Assembly (NCBI RefSeq): GCF_002079055.1
Contig: NC_047488.1
Location: forward strand, 1-64,000
DNA length: 64,000 nt
Direction: 5' to 3'
Source: Saccharomyces paradoxus
Lineage: Eukaryota > Ascomycota > Saccharomycetes > Saccharomycetales > Saccharomycetaceae
Positions 34,082 through 44,091 of this stretch are shown piece by piece (position 1 is the stretch's first letter; every line of letters starts with the position of its first letter). Both the position numbers and the translations under genes were made by a program. Below the pieces are notes generated by a model, which was not told where the DNA came from, did not search any database, and saw only the letters and a list, made by a program, of their open reading frames with translations.

Positions 34082-34456
34082 CTATTTTGGAATGGCAGTG
34101 TAGATACCGTCCTTGGATAAAGCGCTGGAAATGGCTGGTCTCAATCTGGTAGAGTACCATGGGACACCGGTGATCATTCTGGTGACTTGGTCCGGAGCAA
34201 TACCGGTCAACATGGTGGTGAAATCACCGTAGTTGAAAACGGCTTCGGCGACTTCAACTGGGTAGGTTTCAGTTGGGTGAGCAGCTTGGAACATGTAGTA
34301 TTGAGCCAAATGAGCTCTGATATCGGAGACGTAGACACCCAATTCAACCAAGTTGACTCTTTCGTCAGATGGAGATAGAGTAGTAGTGGCTGGGGCAGCG
34401 GCAACGCCGGCGGCGATGGCGGCGAAACCAGCAGCAATTGAAGTTAATTTGACCAT
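34082..34456 (-). CDS. PAU3: Seripauperin (PAU family), PAU3 type, 124 residues
   Basis: Secreted cell-wall mannoprotein of the PAU family, induced without oxygen. The signal peptide ([20 protein letters not shown]) is followed by the spacer [14 protein letters not shown] and the PAU core. The C-terminus [11 protein letters not shown] and the 124-residue length are those of Pau3-type proteins, not the 120-residue Pau4/Pau9 class. It precedes ADH7, RDS1 and AAD3 in the same direction, as PAU3 does on chromosome III right. TATAAATA is at 34549-34556 and a Rox1-like TATTGTTCTA at 34724-34733. In S. cerevisiae chromosome II left carries PAU9 near this place, so the exchange with chromosome III could have occurred within a PAU gene (inference). 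Confidence 0.9.
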   Translation of the reverse strand: MVKLTSIAAGFAAIAAGVAAAPATTTLSPSDERVNLVELGVYVSDIRAHLAQYYMFQAAHPTETYPVEVAEAVFNYGDFTTMLTGIAPDQVTRMITGVPWYSTRLRPAISSALSKDGIYTAIPK

Positions 34457-34548
34457 TGTATTTGTTTTGTTTGTTAGTGGTGATATAAGCTTAAGTGGAA
34501 AGAGAAGAATGAAGGCATAATCTCAAAGATAGGTGACCAAAGCAACTC

Positions 34549-34927
34549 TATTTATACCCATTTCTTCACTGGCCATTACTATTTGAACGAATTACTGACT
34601 GATGTTTATTTCCCCTCGTACATCCTTCATACCTCGTCTCTCTCCCAAAATATTCATTGTAACCATGAATTCACACTGATCCTGAACGAGGCATGTATCT
34701 ATCATGAATTTCTTATGCGAAGGTATTGTTCTATGGTGCCTATGTGTATTCGTATGTGGGGGAAGTGAGAATGCCAATTGTAGGGGTGCCTAGATGTGCC
34801 TTGAAAAAACCCTTTTCGCGTGCCTGTAAAGCTTCCATTTTGGTCAAAAAAATGAATATCCGGATTTGAAGGATTTGGACCCTCGTTCAGAAACTTATTG
34901 TCTAAGCCTTTATTCAGTATATATGCC
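34549..34927 (-). promoter_or_regulatory. PAU3-type promoter with duplicated upstream block
   Basis: TATA box at 34549-34556, an AR1-like TTGAACGA at 34583-34590 and a Rox1-like TATTGTTCTA at 34724-34733. Positions 34681-34927 nearly repeat 21151-21395 upstream of the other PAU gene. Oxygen-responsive control is inferred from the PAU family. Confidence 0.6.
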
Positions 34928-35439
34928 TTAAACGATCTCCGAGAGAAGATAGTACTGTACTGTCTCTTTCTTGAGACTGTAAAGAATAATAAAAATGTGT
35001 TGGGAGTCGTATATTGTTGGAGTCTAGAAATATGCACACCATCATTAAACTTGTTGATGAAATTAAATATGTGCAAGGCGCTAAAAAGTGGATAGTGTTG
35101 AAAAATCCTAACGTCTGAAACGTTATCCCTATAGAAGATGTCAAGGCCAGTTTATGGCGTAGCTAAAGTCTTCAGCAACAAGAAACATCCTTTTTAGGTT
35201 AGAAAAGGAACAACGGCCAATATTCAAAGCTTATTTTCTAGGCATGTATTCCAAATCACTTTTGTTTCTTCACAACGATAGGTAACAAATATTATGATAT
35301 AATCAAACACGGTTGTTGTCTGAGCACAATTCTTCACAGTATCGATCAATATAACATCAGTTCTGTATCTGTACCAATATTTCATCAAGAAGGAAATGTT
35401 ATGAAAGAATTGATAGCAAGTGAGATATATGCGCTTTTT

Positions 35440-35755
35440 TAAAAAAAGGTGTAAGTACCGAGATGTGTTCGAATTCCATTTTTTGATAAAGCTCCATTAT
35501 TAAGAATACAGAATATACTGGAAGTTCTCCTCGAGGATATAAAATCCACAAAAGGACGTCAATAATCCTTCATTATGATATTACTTTATCTTCTTTCTTT
35601 TCATATTTTGTCTTTCATTATCCTATTACATTATCAATCCTTGCATTTCAGCTTCCATTAGATTGGATGACTGTTTCTCAATCTTTATGCCATCCTCTTG
35701 CACCGCATATTATAATATAATCTTAAATAGATGATATTAGAATTTCATTCCAACA
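35440..35755 (-). mobile_element. Solo delta-type LTR (Ty1/Ty2 class), minus orientation
   Basis: Reverse-complement LTR starting at CCAACA (35750-35755, TGTTGG on the minus strand). It runs through GCTTCCATTAGATTGGATG, TCCTATTACATTATCAATCC and AGTTCTCCTCGAGGATATAA to a diverged end near 35440. It lies about 190 bp upstream of tRNA-Leu, the usual Ty1/Ty2 target zone. The left border is approximate. Confidence 0.82.
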
Positions 35756-35757
35756 AT

Positions 35758-35844
35758 TAGAATTTCATCCCAACATGTATACCTAATATTATAGCCTTCA
35801 TCGACAATTATCCCAGCAATTATCTCAATATTCACCCACATCTG
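35758..35844 (+). mobile_element. Fragments of further delta LTRs
   Basis: An 18-bp copy of an LTR start in minus orientation (GAATTTCATCCCAACA, 35760-35775) is followed by the 3' end of a plus-oriented delta (TATACCTAATATTATAGCC to AATTATCTCAATATTCACCC, 35778-35844). This shows nested insertions next to tRNA-Leu. Confidence 0.65.
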
Positions 35845-35944
35845 ACATATGCGTTTCATAAACGTTTTGATTTAAATCGTTTAGGATGATATATCGCCCT
35901 ACTGTTGTATCCCATTCTGATATCAAACAGGTCCAGAAAACCAT

Positions 35945-36028
35945 GGAGGGTTGGCCGAGTGGTCTAAGGCGGCAGACTTAAGATCTGTTGGACGGTTGTC
36001 CGCGCGAGTTCGAACCTCGCATCCTTCA
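35945..36028 (+). tRNA. tL(UAA): tRNA-Leu (anticodon UAA)
   Basis: An 84-bp sequence folds as a class II tRNA. Acceptor strands are GGAGGGT and ATCCTTC with discriminator A, the anticodon loop is CTTAAGA with anticodon TAA, the long variable arm is TTGGACGGTTGTCCG-like, and the T loop is GTTCGAACC. There is no intron. A pol III terminator T run lies at 36032-36037. The position before MIX23 matches tL(UAA)B1 of chromosome II. Confidence 0.97.
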
Positions 36029-36354
36029 GTTCTTTTTTGGTTGATGACTTAACATTGATCACAACAACAGTAAAATGAGAAGCAGTTTCAAAGAAATATT
36101 CTCAATGGATGAGGAAGCAGTATGCAAGAGTAAGACATCTTGATGGAACCTTCTGGTCCCAAGAATAATGTAAATATTGAACAGCATCCTATCTTATCCG
36201 GCAACAATAGTACCAACAAAGAATCTTTTTTTAAGTATATTTAGATACAGTTTTAACAAATACAGATAAATGAAGGAGCATAATGACTCTCCTTCGTATG
36301 TACAAGAGCTTAAAATGATACATAACCATTCAGTGGGCTAGAAAGATGGGAAGT
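36029..36354. other. Intergenic region after tRNA-Leu
   Basis: No gene seen. It holds the tRNA terminator and the 3' end of MIX23. A short ATG frame after 36075 ends quickly. Confidence 0.5.
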
Positions 36355-36945
36355 TTAGCTGTTATCCTTGCAGAATTGCGCAAACTGTTTCAAGTAGTCA
36401 TCATTCTGCTCACAGTTTTGCCTTAAAATCCCTTCTGTTGTAGAAGTTAAAATTTGTTCTATTTTTCTATTATTCGCCACCCAATCGACCACTTTCGTCC
36501 AATCCTTATATCGAGCTTCTTGTTCTTCTACTCTTTCCCTTGCAGCGTAAGGATCAATCCTTGCGTCTATGATTGGTGCCACTGCGCTCTTTTCATTATT
36601 ATTACATTGTTGATCGGTCTCATTTTTCATTTTAGCTGCCTCTTTTTCGCAAAATGAAATTATATTGCTCCGTATTTGCCAATTCGGATATAATTCCTGT
36701 TTCAAAAATTCTTTACACTTTTCTTTTCCATTTTCAGAGCCTTTCCTATAGTTGTTTAATTTTTGTCTGATTATATCATCACTTCCATGTCTTAAAAACC
36801 TCAAAAATGAATCTATCAAGCTTGGATCAATACATCTTTCTCGTGTGACAGTAACTGTAGTAAGTGAAGGTTCATCATTCGGAAAGGTAAGATTTGATTC
36901 AAGTAAGCTTTGGGGTGCCGTAAACGTACGCTTATTATTAACCAT
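36355..36945 (-). CDS. MIX23: Mitochondrial intermembrane-space cysteine-motif protein Mix23
   Basis: Ortholog of S. cerevisiae YBL107C (196 residues in both), related to human CCDC58. Mix23 is a soluble intermembrane-space protein imported by the Mia40 disulfide relay, and it supports protein import into mitochondria. Cysteines sit in ERCID, EKCKEF, ISFCEKEA and a CX13C pair near the C-terminus (residues about 175-190). The protein is mostly helical and charged, with no transmembrane segment. It is the first gene of the unique chromosome II arm, reading toward the telomere. Confidence 0.93.
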   Translation of the reverse strand: MVNNKRTFTAPQSLLESNLTFPNDEPSLTTVTVTRERCIDPSLIDSFLRFLRHGSDDIIRQKLNNYRKGSENGKEKCKEFLKQELYPNWQIRSNIISFCEKEAAKMKNETDQQCNNNEKSAVAPIIDARIDPYAARERVEEQEARYKDWTKVVDWVANNRKIEQILTSTTEGILRQNCEQNDDYLKQFAQFCKDNS

Positions 36946-37243
36946 ACCGTTCTTTTGTCGGTGTGCATAATGAGAAGTTCTTTTCAGACCATCTCCAAAT
37001 TTTTCAAACTACCCTCAAAGAATATTTAACAAATGCGGGCAAAATTACCGTCACGTTGAAAAGTGGATATTTAAGTGACTTCTGGGTAACAAGCAAAGGT
37101 CAATCACACATGGCAATAGTTTAACACTTGATTTATCAGCGACAAAAAAGCTTAGACCCTCGTACTTAGGTCCTAGAACATGATAAAGTAGTTATGCGAA
37201 CAAAAGGGCAACTCCATCGAAATTTATAAAAACTATTTATAGA

Positions 37244-40200
37244 CTAAAAACCTACAGCGCTCTTCATCATGTCTCTTCCTGTTTCTTCCATGGCATCATT
37301 CATAGTTTGTCCCATCGTGGTTGCATAGTCATTAATAGTAGTTTCTACCGTATCTAAGCGAGTTTCAACCGCCCTAGAGACACTTTTAAGGATACCATAG
37401 CCACCACTTCTTCCAGAGCTTCTTACAGGTCTGGTGTACCTGTGTTCCCCTATACCGGGAGATAACTTTCCGTCTGTATTATTTCTACAGGAAGATGTGT
37501 TTCCACGAGCAATGGCACTTTCTTCATACTTCGACTCGGGCCTTTCTATACCGCCAAGTAGCTCATCGAGTTGATATGGTGTGCAATAAATAGTGCCTCT
37601 AGCCCACTGTAAAGAGTTCACTTGAGGCCTGTAACCAATTTTTAAATCAGAATTGTACAAGGTATCAATAGGGGCTGGCTGTGATATGCCAGCATTGTGA
37701 TTCGTTCCGGTGACAACTTCATTAATTACTGAAATCAAGGACGCTTGAAATTTTCCACTGCGAATTACAATGTCACCATTTTCTAATACAGATGAATTTT
37801 CAACGTATTGCGTGTTTATAGGAATTGGGCAACGTAAATTTTTGATTTCCTTAAGCTCAGGCACCGTCATAATTCTAATATCCCCATTAATTAGCAAAGC
37901 GATCATAATGGTTGAAAGCTTTCTTTCCCCTTTACTGCTCATGATGGGAATAAATGACAACCCACTAGCGGCAATTGGACACTTGAAAAGCGCATGAGTG
38001 TCCTTAGATCTGCCTGGTGATACTAAACGAATGTCATTTGAGCCACTGACTGTAACAAATCCAGGTGTTGCGATCCCCTTACTTAAATCTTGCATTTTTG
38101 CAATAGTAGCAGAACAACTGTAGCCAGTATCTCTGGCAAAAGAATTTATTTCTAAAATTTTTCCTTGATTATTGGATTTTGTTGCATCTGTGTATTCAAC
38201 CTCAAATCTTCCACCAGTTCCTGGTAGTATTTTAAAAGTCAGCAGTTCCCCGATATCGGTCCCACATAGCATTAAAATACTAGAGAATCCATCATTTCCA
38301 TATTCCATGACGCAAAAGTGAACAGTTGAAACGTAAGAACTGCCAGCTTTAGAAATAACTCTAATGTTTTCATTGAAGATTATCGCTGGACCTCTTCTGT
38401 CTAGTATTATTAAGGTTCCTTCATTGTAACCAACGACAACAAACCCAACGTTACTATTCATGATTGTGGACACCGTACCTTTTTTAGCATGGATTACTGT
38501 GCTTGGCATAAAGCCTTGTTTAACGTTGGTAGGACCTCTATCGGTAACATCAACTAAAATAGTATTTGAATCATCCAGTGAGAATCTGCTAAACTTCAGT
38601 TGTAGTGTATCGCTTCTAGGTGGTTGTCCGCAAAACTTGTTTGTCTCGAACTTGAAAAGAATTACATCCCCAACTTCAGACGATACTGCTAATTCCAATG
38701 TTTCCGATGCAAAAGAGATATTTTTTATAGCCAAATTAGTAGCTCTGTTGAGCACTTTAGCAGTATTCACTTCAAATACAGCATTATCAGTTACTTCACT
38801 ATGTGAAGCATCCCATATTCTAACCGAACCATTGCTATGGCCAGTTAGTAAAGCAGATCTAGTGTCATGGCTTCTAATATTTCTGCTAGCGGGAATACCA
38901 CCTTTGAGAAATGAATCGCTTTGGGCGATTGTCATCATCCCCAGCCAAAGTTTTTTTTGAACTGATTGCGCTATACAAGTAGTAACTGTTGGTCTGACCC
39001 ATGCCAAGCTTCGAGGGAAAATTGACGCCCTGGAACTAAAAGAGCCTGCTGGATAAACCAATGTTTCAAGTTCGCCATCGTCTAAAAGTAACAAAATGAG
39101 GTTTGTGTCATGGCATCCACCAAAATATGGAGAAGCCTTCGGCAAGGGCAAAAAATTTATAAGTGGAGCCTTCCCGACCAACGAGAATAGTTTTTGTTGT
39201 ATCGGCTTGGCGTAATACTTGCTCATTGCGTCAAATGATGTGACAGAATACATGGGCGTACCACCTAGGTCAATCATTGTTAGCTCCTGTGGTAACCCGG
39301 GCTTATCTGTGGCCTTTGTTGCAATCAACAGTGATGTATACTCAGGATTACGTTGGCAAATCCAAGCCACTTTGAAGATAGCAGGCGTTTCTGTCAAGGA
39401 ACAATCTTTCAAGGCAGGATTTGGAAAGTTTACGTGTGTTTCAAATATGCTTCTAGCTTGAATCAGTTTACCGCTATTGACATCCCAAAATACCAAGGAA
39501 TTGTCCTCATGGACAGTTAATATATGTAAGGAATTTGGGTGATAAAGTGATTGAATAACCTTTGGAGTCCTTTTCTTTTCTATACTAGTGGATAGATCAC
39601 CGCCAGGAGCATACGGCTCTAATTGATAAAAAAAATGTTGTTTGACTTTAGATTCTACGAAAGAATATATGACTGTAATATGCTCATATGATATAAGTAT
39701 CGTTCCTATATCTCTAGGATTCCACTGGATAGAAATAACCGGCGATAGTCTCTCTTTTGGCAGAAACATGCTTTTCTGGAAGTTTTCAATTCTCAATTTG
39801 GACATTTGATTTCTATCTACGTCATATATCAATATGGATCCACTCTCAAGACCGATCAGCATCCAGTCCAAAGATGGATCGGTCTCTATACAAGTAATAC
39901 TGCTTGGGCAAAAAACAGTGGTTAAAATCTGTTTCGAGTGTAATGAAAGAACTATTATGTTGCTCTTTTCATCTACAGCTATCAGATATATCCCCTTAAC
40001 AAAGTTCATGTGTTTAATTTGGGTTCTGTTCTTCAACGTAAATACGACTTCGATTTGCTTCTGTCCATAAATGTGTATCTCTCCAGCAGTAGTTGCAACT
40101 GCCAAAAGGCTTTGAGTATAGTCAAATGTGGTAACAGTTATTCGTCCATTAATACCGTATGTGCATATTTTCTTCGTATCAAAAAGTTTGGAGTTAATAC

Positions 40201-40276
40201 CATTTGAGACGTCATGAACTCTTGCAGATTTGATAGCATTCGATACATTCTTCAAATGCCTGCTTTTTTTAAACAT
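37244..40276 (-). CDS. SRO77: Lethal giant larvae-family exocytosis protein Sro77
   Basis: WD-repeat protein that works with its paralog Sro7 in docking and fusion of post-Golgi vesicles, binding the t-SNARE Sec9 and the Rab Sec4. I place the start at the ATG 40276 (MFKKSRHLKN), giving 1010 residues as in S. cerevisiae YBL106C. The frame upstream extends only to a TTG. Repeated WD/beta-propeller signatures (for example HSNGSVRIWDASH and TVHEDNSLVFWDV) run through the first 800 residues. The C-terminal tail RLDTVETTINDYATTMGQ resembles an R-SNARE-like autoinhibitory helix, typical of the family. Confidence 0.95.
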   Translation of the reverse strand: MFKKSRHLKNVSNAIKSARVHDVSNGINSKLFDTKKICTYGINGRITVTTFDYTQSLLAVATTAGEIHIYGQKQIEVVFTLKNRTQIKHMNFVKGIYLIAVDEKSNIIVLSLHSKQILTTVFCPSSITCIETDPSLDWMLIGLESGSILIYDVDRNQMSKLRIENFQKSMFLPKERLSPVISIQWNPRDIGTILISYEHITVIYSFVESKVKQHFFYQLEPYAPGGDLSTSIEKKRTPKVIQSLYHPNSLHILTVHEDNSLVFWDVNSGKLIQARSIFETHVNFPNPALKDCSLTETPAIFKVAWICQRNPEYTSLLIATKATDKPGLPQELTMIDLGGTPMYSVTSFDAMSKYYAKPIQQKLFSLVGKAPLINFLPLPKASPYFGGCHDTNLILLLLDDGELETLVYPAGSFSSRASIFPRSLAWVRPTVTTCIAQSVQKKLWLGMMTIAQSDSFLKGGIPASRNIRSHDTRSALLTGHSNGSVRIWDASHSEVTDNAVFEVNTAKVLNRATNLAIKNISFASETLELAVSSEVGDVILFKFETNKFCGQPPRSDTLQLKFSRFSLDDSNTILVDVTDRGPTNVKQGFMPSTVIHAKKGTVSTIMNSNVGFVVVGYNEGTLIILDRRGPAIIFNENIRVISKAGSSYVSTVHFCVMEYGNDGFSSILMLCGTDIGELLTFKILPGTGGRFEVEYTDATKSNNQGKILEINSFARDTGYSCSATIAKMQDLSKGIATPGFVTVSGSNDIRLVSPGRSKDTHALFKCPIAASGLSFIPIMSSKGERKLSTIMIALLINGDIRIMTVPELKEIKNLRCPIPINTQYVENSSVLENGDIVIRSGKFQASLISVINEVVTGTNHNAGISQPAPIDTLYNSDLKIGYRPQVNSLQWARGTIYCTPYQLDELLGGIERPESKYEESAIARGNTSSCRNNTDGKLSPGIGEHRYTRPVRSSGRSGGYGILKSVSRAVETRLDTVETTINDYATTMGQTMNDAMEETGRDMMKSAVGF

Positions 40277-40635
40277 TTTTATAGAATCTTTGTTATTGTT
40301 CAATTTACAATTTTGTCACGTTTTATAGTCTGGCAACTGTAGAAATATATCAATAGCAATAATACAGAACTGCTTTCTTAAATGCTTCCTTAGTAATGTA
40401 AACAGAATGCGCATTGTTGAACACACGGCTTTGCATCGCATCGCCTAAACGAGGTTTTTCATATGCATGCTCCAAAACTGGTACGAACAAAAAGAGGCAT
40501 TGCATTAAAAATGGGCAGTCCCATTTTATGTAACAAAGTTTTATTAAAAATCCTCTCTTCATGTGAAGCGAAAGAGTTCAACTTTTCCACTTAAATGTAC
40601 TATATAAAAATTAAATAAACCATGTTGTGATTTTT
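40277..40635. promoter_or_regulatory. SRO77 promoter / PKC1 3' region
   Basis: A 359-bp gap. PKC1 ends at 40636 and SRO77 starts at 40276, both on the minus strand. No clear motif beyond AT-rich tracts. A 70-codon minus-strand frame inside is not supported. Confidence 0.4.
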
Positions 40636-43600
40636 TCATAAATCCAAATCGTCTGGCATAAAGGAAAAACCTCTGAACTCTTCTTGCTGGCTTGTTGTCA
40701 AAACAGAGGGCAAAGGTGTAAGTGTTGGTGGCGCTGACGTGAATTCTTGCTCGAAATATGATGTATCTTCCGGAGATTTGATTTCTGGGATATAGGGCGG
40801 CTTGACGCGGAGGTTTAAGATATCTTCAAAATTAATGTTACGGAAGAAGGGCTCTTCCATGACTTCATCTGCATCCCTGGGTCCAGCACCTAACCTCTTT
40901 TCGGGATCTTTTGTTAATAGGCCCTGGAATATTTGTACGATCTCACCCGCCATATCTATTGGGTACAGAGGTTCATCAGTAAGGATGGCATTAAAAACTT
41001 CATCTTCGTCGTCGCCCGAGAATGGTGATTGGCACAATAGCATTTGATATAGTAGTACCCCAAATGCCCACCAGTCGACGGCTTTGGTATATTCTTGCTC
41101 CTTTAAAATTTCTGGAGCCATGAATTCGGGTGTGCCGCAAAATGTAGAAGTTCTATTACCATACCACATTTCATCTTTACACAAACCATAATCGGCAATT
41201 TTTATATGGCCTTCTGGGGTCAATAGAATATTTTCTAACTTCAAATCACGGTATATCACACCATTGTCATGAAAATATTTCAGAGCCAGCAAGACTTCGG
41301 CAGCGTAAAATTTTGCCCTTCTTACAGATAGTCTCTGGTTTTGAACATGCCACATCAAATCACCACCCCCAATGAATTCCATAGCAAAATATATACGGTT
41401 TTCAGTTTGGAAGGAACAGTATAGATTGGTTAAGAATGGGTGTTTTGTTTTTGTGGCTAGCAAAAATACTTTCTTTTCTGCTCTGGCGCTCTCGATATCA
41501 TGGTTTTGAATGATGTTATCTTTTTTCAGGACTTTTATGGCACAAAGCCTGTCAGTATTCTTTGATTTGGATAGAATAACTTTACCAAAATTACCCTTAC
41601 CTAAAACTTTGAGTAGAACAAAATTATCTAACGAAACCTTACGACGTTTAGCCGCTTTCCTTTTGTGCTTGCCACTGGCGCTGATTTGTGATTTCTGCGG
41701 AGATGGTTGATCAGTGGCTCTGGAAGCATGAGTACTCGTAGGAGCCAAAGACACTGTTTCCTGTAGCACTTCCTTTGAAGCATGATCTTGTTCAATTTGG
41801 AAAGTTTCGCTATTCATATCGCGGAACGGATTTGTGTGCCCGGAATCGATTGTCAAATCAGCTTCACGGAAATCATTATTGTCCTCCCAGTCAGGTTTCT
41901 GTTTGGTCTCTAGGTCAATGTGATCAACTTCTAGGTCTTCTTGTATGTCCCTATTATCTCGTTTTATTTCAAGTTCCATTTCATCACGTTGTGCCTTCCA
42001 CTGTTCAAGTTCATCTCTCATTAAATCATCTTTGGATTCCCAAGTTTGGCTCTGTTCAATAGATAAACCAGCGAGTCCCATGGAACGTTTATTTGAAGTC
42101 GGATCTAGCGTCTTCTCTGGTGATGAAAATTCAGCGGATTGTTGTGCACCTTCTGTAAAGTTCAAATAGGCTTCATTCTCGTCGATAAACTTATTTAGTT
42201 TCTCACGCCCGTGCGTTTGTAGTGGAATTTCTTCATCGATAACAGGACCATGCTGCTTAGTAGGAGAACCTCTTGCTTCTTTTTGGGGTGAAGGAGTTTT
42301 ATCATGTTTCCTTGGTTGAGGAGGCAAAGGAGCGTTTGTCCTTTCTGCGAATTTGGATGGAGAACGATCGTAACCGATGGCAGTACCGATGGATGACCCT
42401 GATTGTGCTGATGGAACTGTCCTCTTCTTTTTCTCTTGATTACGTTTGGTGTCTTGAATTGTTTTCAGAATTTTATTGGCCATCTCCATTGACATGCCAC
42501 AGAAATCAGGAACCAAATGAGCACACTGAGCATGACACATTATACCACATTCAGAACATTTGCGTACTTTATGTCTACCCCACGGTAAAATATAACCACA
42601 GTGGCAGCACCATTTAGTACCACGGTTTGAAGTGGGCAGAAACCTATGAGGAATCCGGTGATTCAACTTTGCCTCATCCGGATCTGTATCAGTAGAAGTT
42701 TTAGCGATACATTTAGTAACAACGTTGGTGTAACATTTTTTATGACATAGAAATTTACAATCTTGACATTGGAACCCAGTATACCGAAGGAAGTCACCGC
42801 AATATGCACAGCACATAATGTTGTAAAATGACTTTTGTACAAAGTGGTGGCCGTGTTGTTCGAAGATCTCTTCTTTTCTATTGATAATAGCACCGTGACG
42901 ATGCAGTCCGCCCATCAACTGCTTCTTTTCTATTTGAGATGACTTGTGGAATCCTAAAGTTAACAAAATCTGCCCAGATGGTTCTAAAATGAACCATGAA
43001 TTCGTACTGATTTGACTGGTTAATGTATTTTCGCCTTGTCCATTCTTTACCAAAGTAGAATGAATGGCTGAGTTTGAGTTCGTAGAGGTTAATGTGCTTC
43101 CCTCTTCGTTAGCGAGAGAAGAGCCACTATTGATATTTGAAGCATTGACCCATCCCTGTTGCCCATTTGTTTGCCCAGCTTTTTTCTTACGAATCTCTTC
43201 TGCAATATCGGAGAGTAGTAACCACATTATAGCTACCGGAATTAACGAGTCGTTCACCTTATCATAAACGGTAATCTCGATTTCATTCCCCTTTTCAACT
43301 GAAATTTGAAAATCTTCACTCCACCTGTCATTTCTAGAGGGTTTCGTTTTCGCTTTGATCGTATCGTCGATTTTTACAGTAACGTAGCTTTCTGGCGTTC
43401 TGGCGAACATCGGCGATTGTATATGATCGACATCTCTAGTAGCAGTTATTCCAATGGTTAAGACGCCAGTTAGTTGCTTTCTTCGGAATTTCGGTTGCTG
43501 GTTGTCCATTATGTCATTGGGTTGGTGTTTAAATTGATCAACGTCAACATTAATAGCCTGGTATTTTTTCAAAGCTTTGTTAAGCATTTGGATCCTGTAT

Positions 43601-44091
43601 TTGGATTCCATAGCACCCCCTTCTGCTGCAGAACTGCTGCGTTGGTCACCATCAATTTGGTACAATTTGGTTAGTTTGGTATTGGCTTCTTGGTATTGCT
43701 TCTCCACCTGTAATTTAAATTCTAGTTGTTGTAACAAGTATTGTATTCTTTGCGCCAAAGAAGGGCAATCATATTTTACTAAATCCAAACGAGAAAATAT
43801 GTGTTCATTTGGTGATATGGTGGAAAGAAACCCGTACTCTTTCGAATTACTTCGATCACTATTTTCGTTGCCACTATCGCCCTGACCTTGTTGAGCAGTT
43901 TTTAACCGTAGTTTTTTTAAGTTATCCTCTAAATACTCAAGATTTTGACGTGCTTCCCTTATGTTCGTGTTACATTTCTGAATGACCATAACATTGCCAG
44001 TCTTTTTCTTAAGGGCAGAAGCTCCCCGGATAATATTCTCTTCGACTGCTATCTTTTTCTTGATGTTCTGCTCCAATTGCGAAAAACTCAT
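40636..44091 (-). CDS. PKC1: Protein kinase C Pkc1
   Basis: Essential Ser/Thr kinase downstream of Rho1 in the cell-wall integrity pathway, activating the Bck1-Mkk1/2-Slt2 cascade. It has 1151 residues, as in S. cerevisiae. Domains in order: two HR1 Rho-binding repeats (about 1-190), a C2-like domain (about 190-390), two C1 zinc fingers (HHFVQKSFYNIMCCAYCG near 413-461; HRFLPTSNRGTKWCCHCG near 480-530), a variable linker with predicted disorder (about 550-820), the kinase domain (VLGKGNFGKVI, YRDLKLENI, DYGLCKDE, FCGTPEFMAPE) and an AGC tail ending GFSFMPDDLDL. The linker differs most from S. cerevisiae, while the kinase domain is nearly unchanged, as expected under selection. Confidence 0.98.
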   Translation of the reverse strand: MSFSQLEQNIKKKIAVEENIIRGASALKKKTGNVMVIQKCNTNIREARQNLEYLEDNLKKLRLKTAQQGQGDSGNENSDRSNSKEYGFLSTISPNEHIFSRLDLVKYDCPSLAQRIQYLLQQLEFKLQVEKQYQEANTKLTKLYQIDGDQRSSSAAEGGAMESKYRIQMLNKALKKYQAINVDVDQFKHQPNDIMDNQQPKFRRKQLTGVLTIGITATRDVDHIQSPMFARTPESYVTVKIDDTIKAKTKPSRNDRWSEDFQISVEKGNEIEITVYDKVNDSLIPVAIMWLLLSDIAEEIRKKKAGQTNGQQGWVNASNINSGSSLANEEGSTLTSTNSNSAIHSTLVKNGQGENTLTSQISTNSWFILEPSGQILLTLGFHKSSQIEKKQLMGGLHRHGAIINRKEEIFEQHGHHFVQKSFYNIMCCAYCGDFLRYTGFQCQDCKFLCHKKCYTNVVTKCIAKTSTDTDPDEAKLNHRIPHRFLPTSNRGTKWCCHCGYILPWGRHKVRKCSECGIMCHAQCAHLVPDFCGMSMEMANKILKTIQDTKRNQEKKKRTVPSAQSGSSIGTAIGYDRSPSKFAERTNAPLPPQPRKHDKTPSPQKEARGSPTKQHGPVIDEEIPLQTHGREKLNKFIDENEAYLNFTEGAQQSAEFSSPEKTLDPTSNKRSMGLAGLSIEQSQTWESKDDLMRDELEQWKAQRDEMELEIKRDNRDIQEDLEVDHIDLETKQKPDWEDNNDFREADLTIDSGHTNPFRDMNSETFQIEQDHASKEVLQETVSLAPTSTHASRATDQPSPQKSQISASGKHKRKAAKRRKVSLDNFVLLKVLGKGNFGKVILSKSKNTDRLCAIKVLKKDNIIQNHDIESARAEKKVFLLATKTKHPFLTNLYCSFQTENRIYFAMEFIGGGDLMWHVQNQRLSVRRAKFYAAEVLLALKYFHDNGVIYRDLKLENILLTPEGHIKIADYGLCKDEMWYGNRTSTFCGTPEFMAPEILKEQEYTKAVDWWAFGVLLYQMLLCQSPFSGDDEDEVFNAILTDEPLYPIDMAGEIVQIFQGLLTKDPEKRLGAGPRDADEVMEEPFFRNINFEDILNLRVKPPYIPEIKSPEDTSYFEQEFTSAPPTLTPLPSVLTTSQQEEFRGFSFMPDDLDL

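Noticed and set aside
35901-35940. Possible sigma element just before tRNA-Leu (TGTTGTATC near 35901)
   Set aside because: Only about nine bases fit the sigma start and the orientation and distance to the tRNA are unusual; too weak to call.
40277-40303. Nine-codon N-terminal extension of SRO77
   Set aside because: The extension begins with TTG; the first ATG at 40276 gives the S. cerevisiae length and N-terminus.
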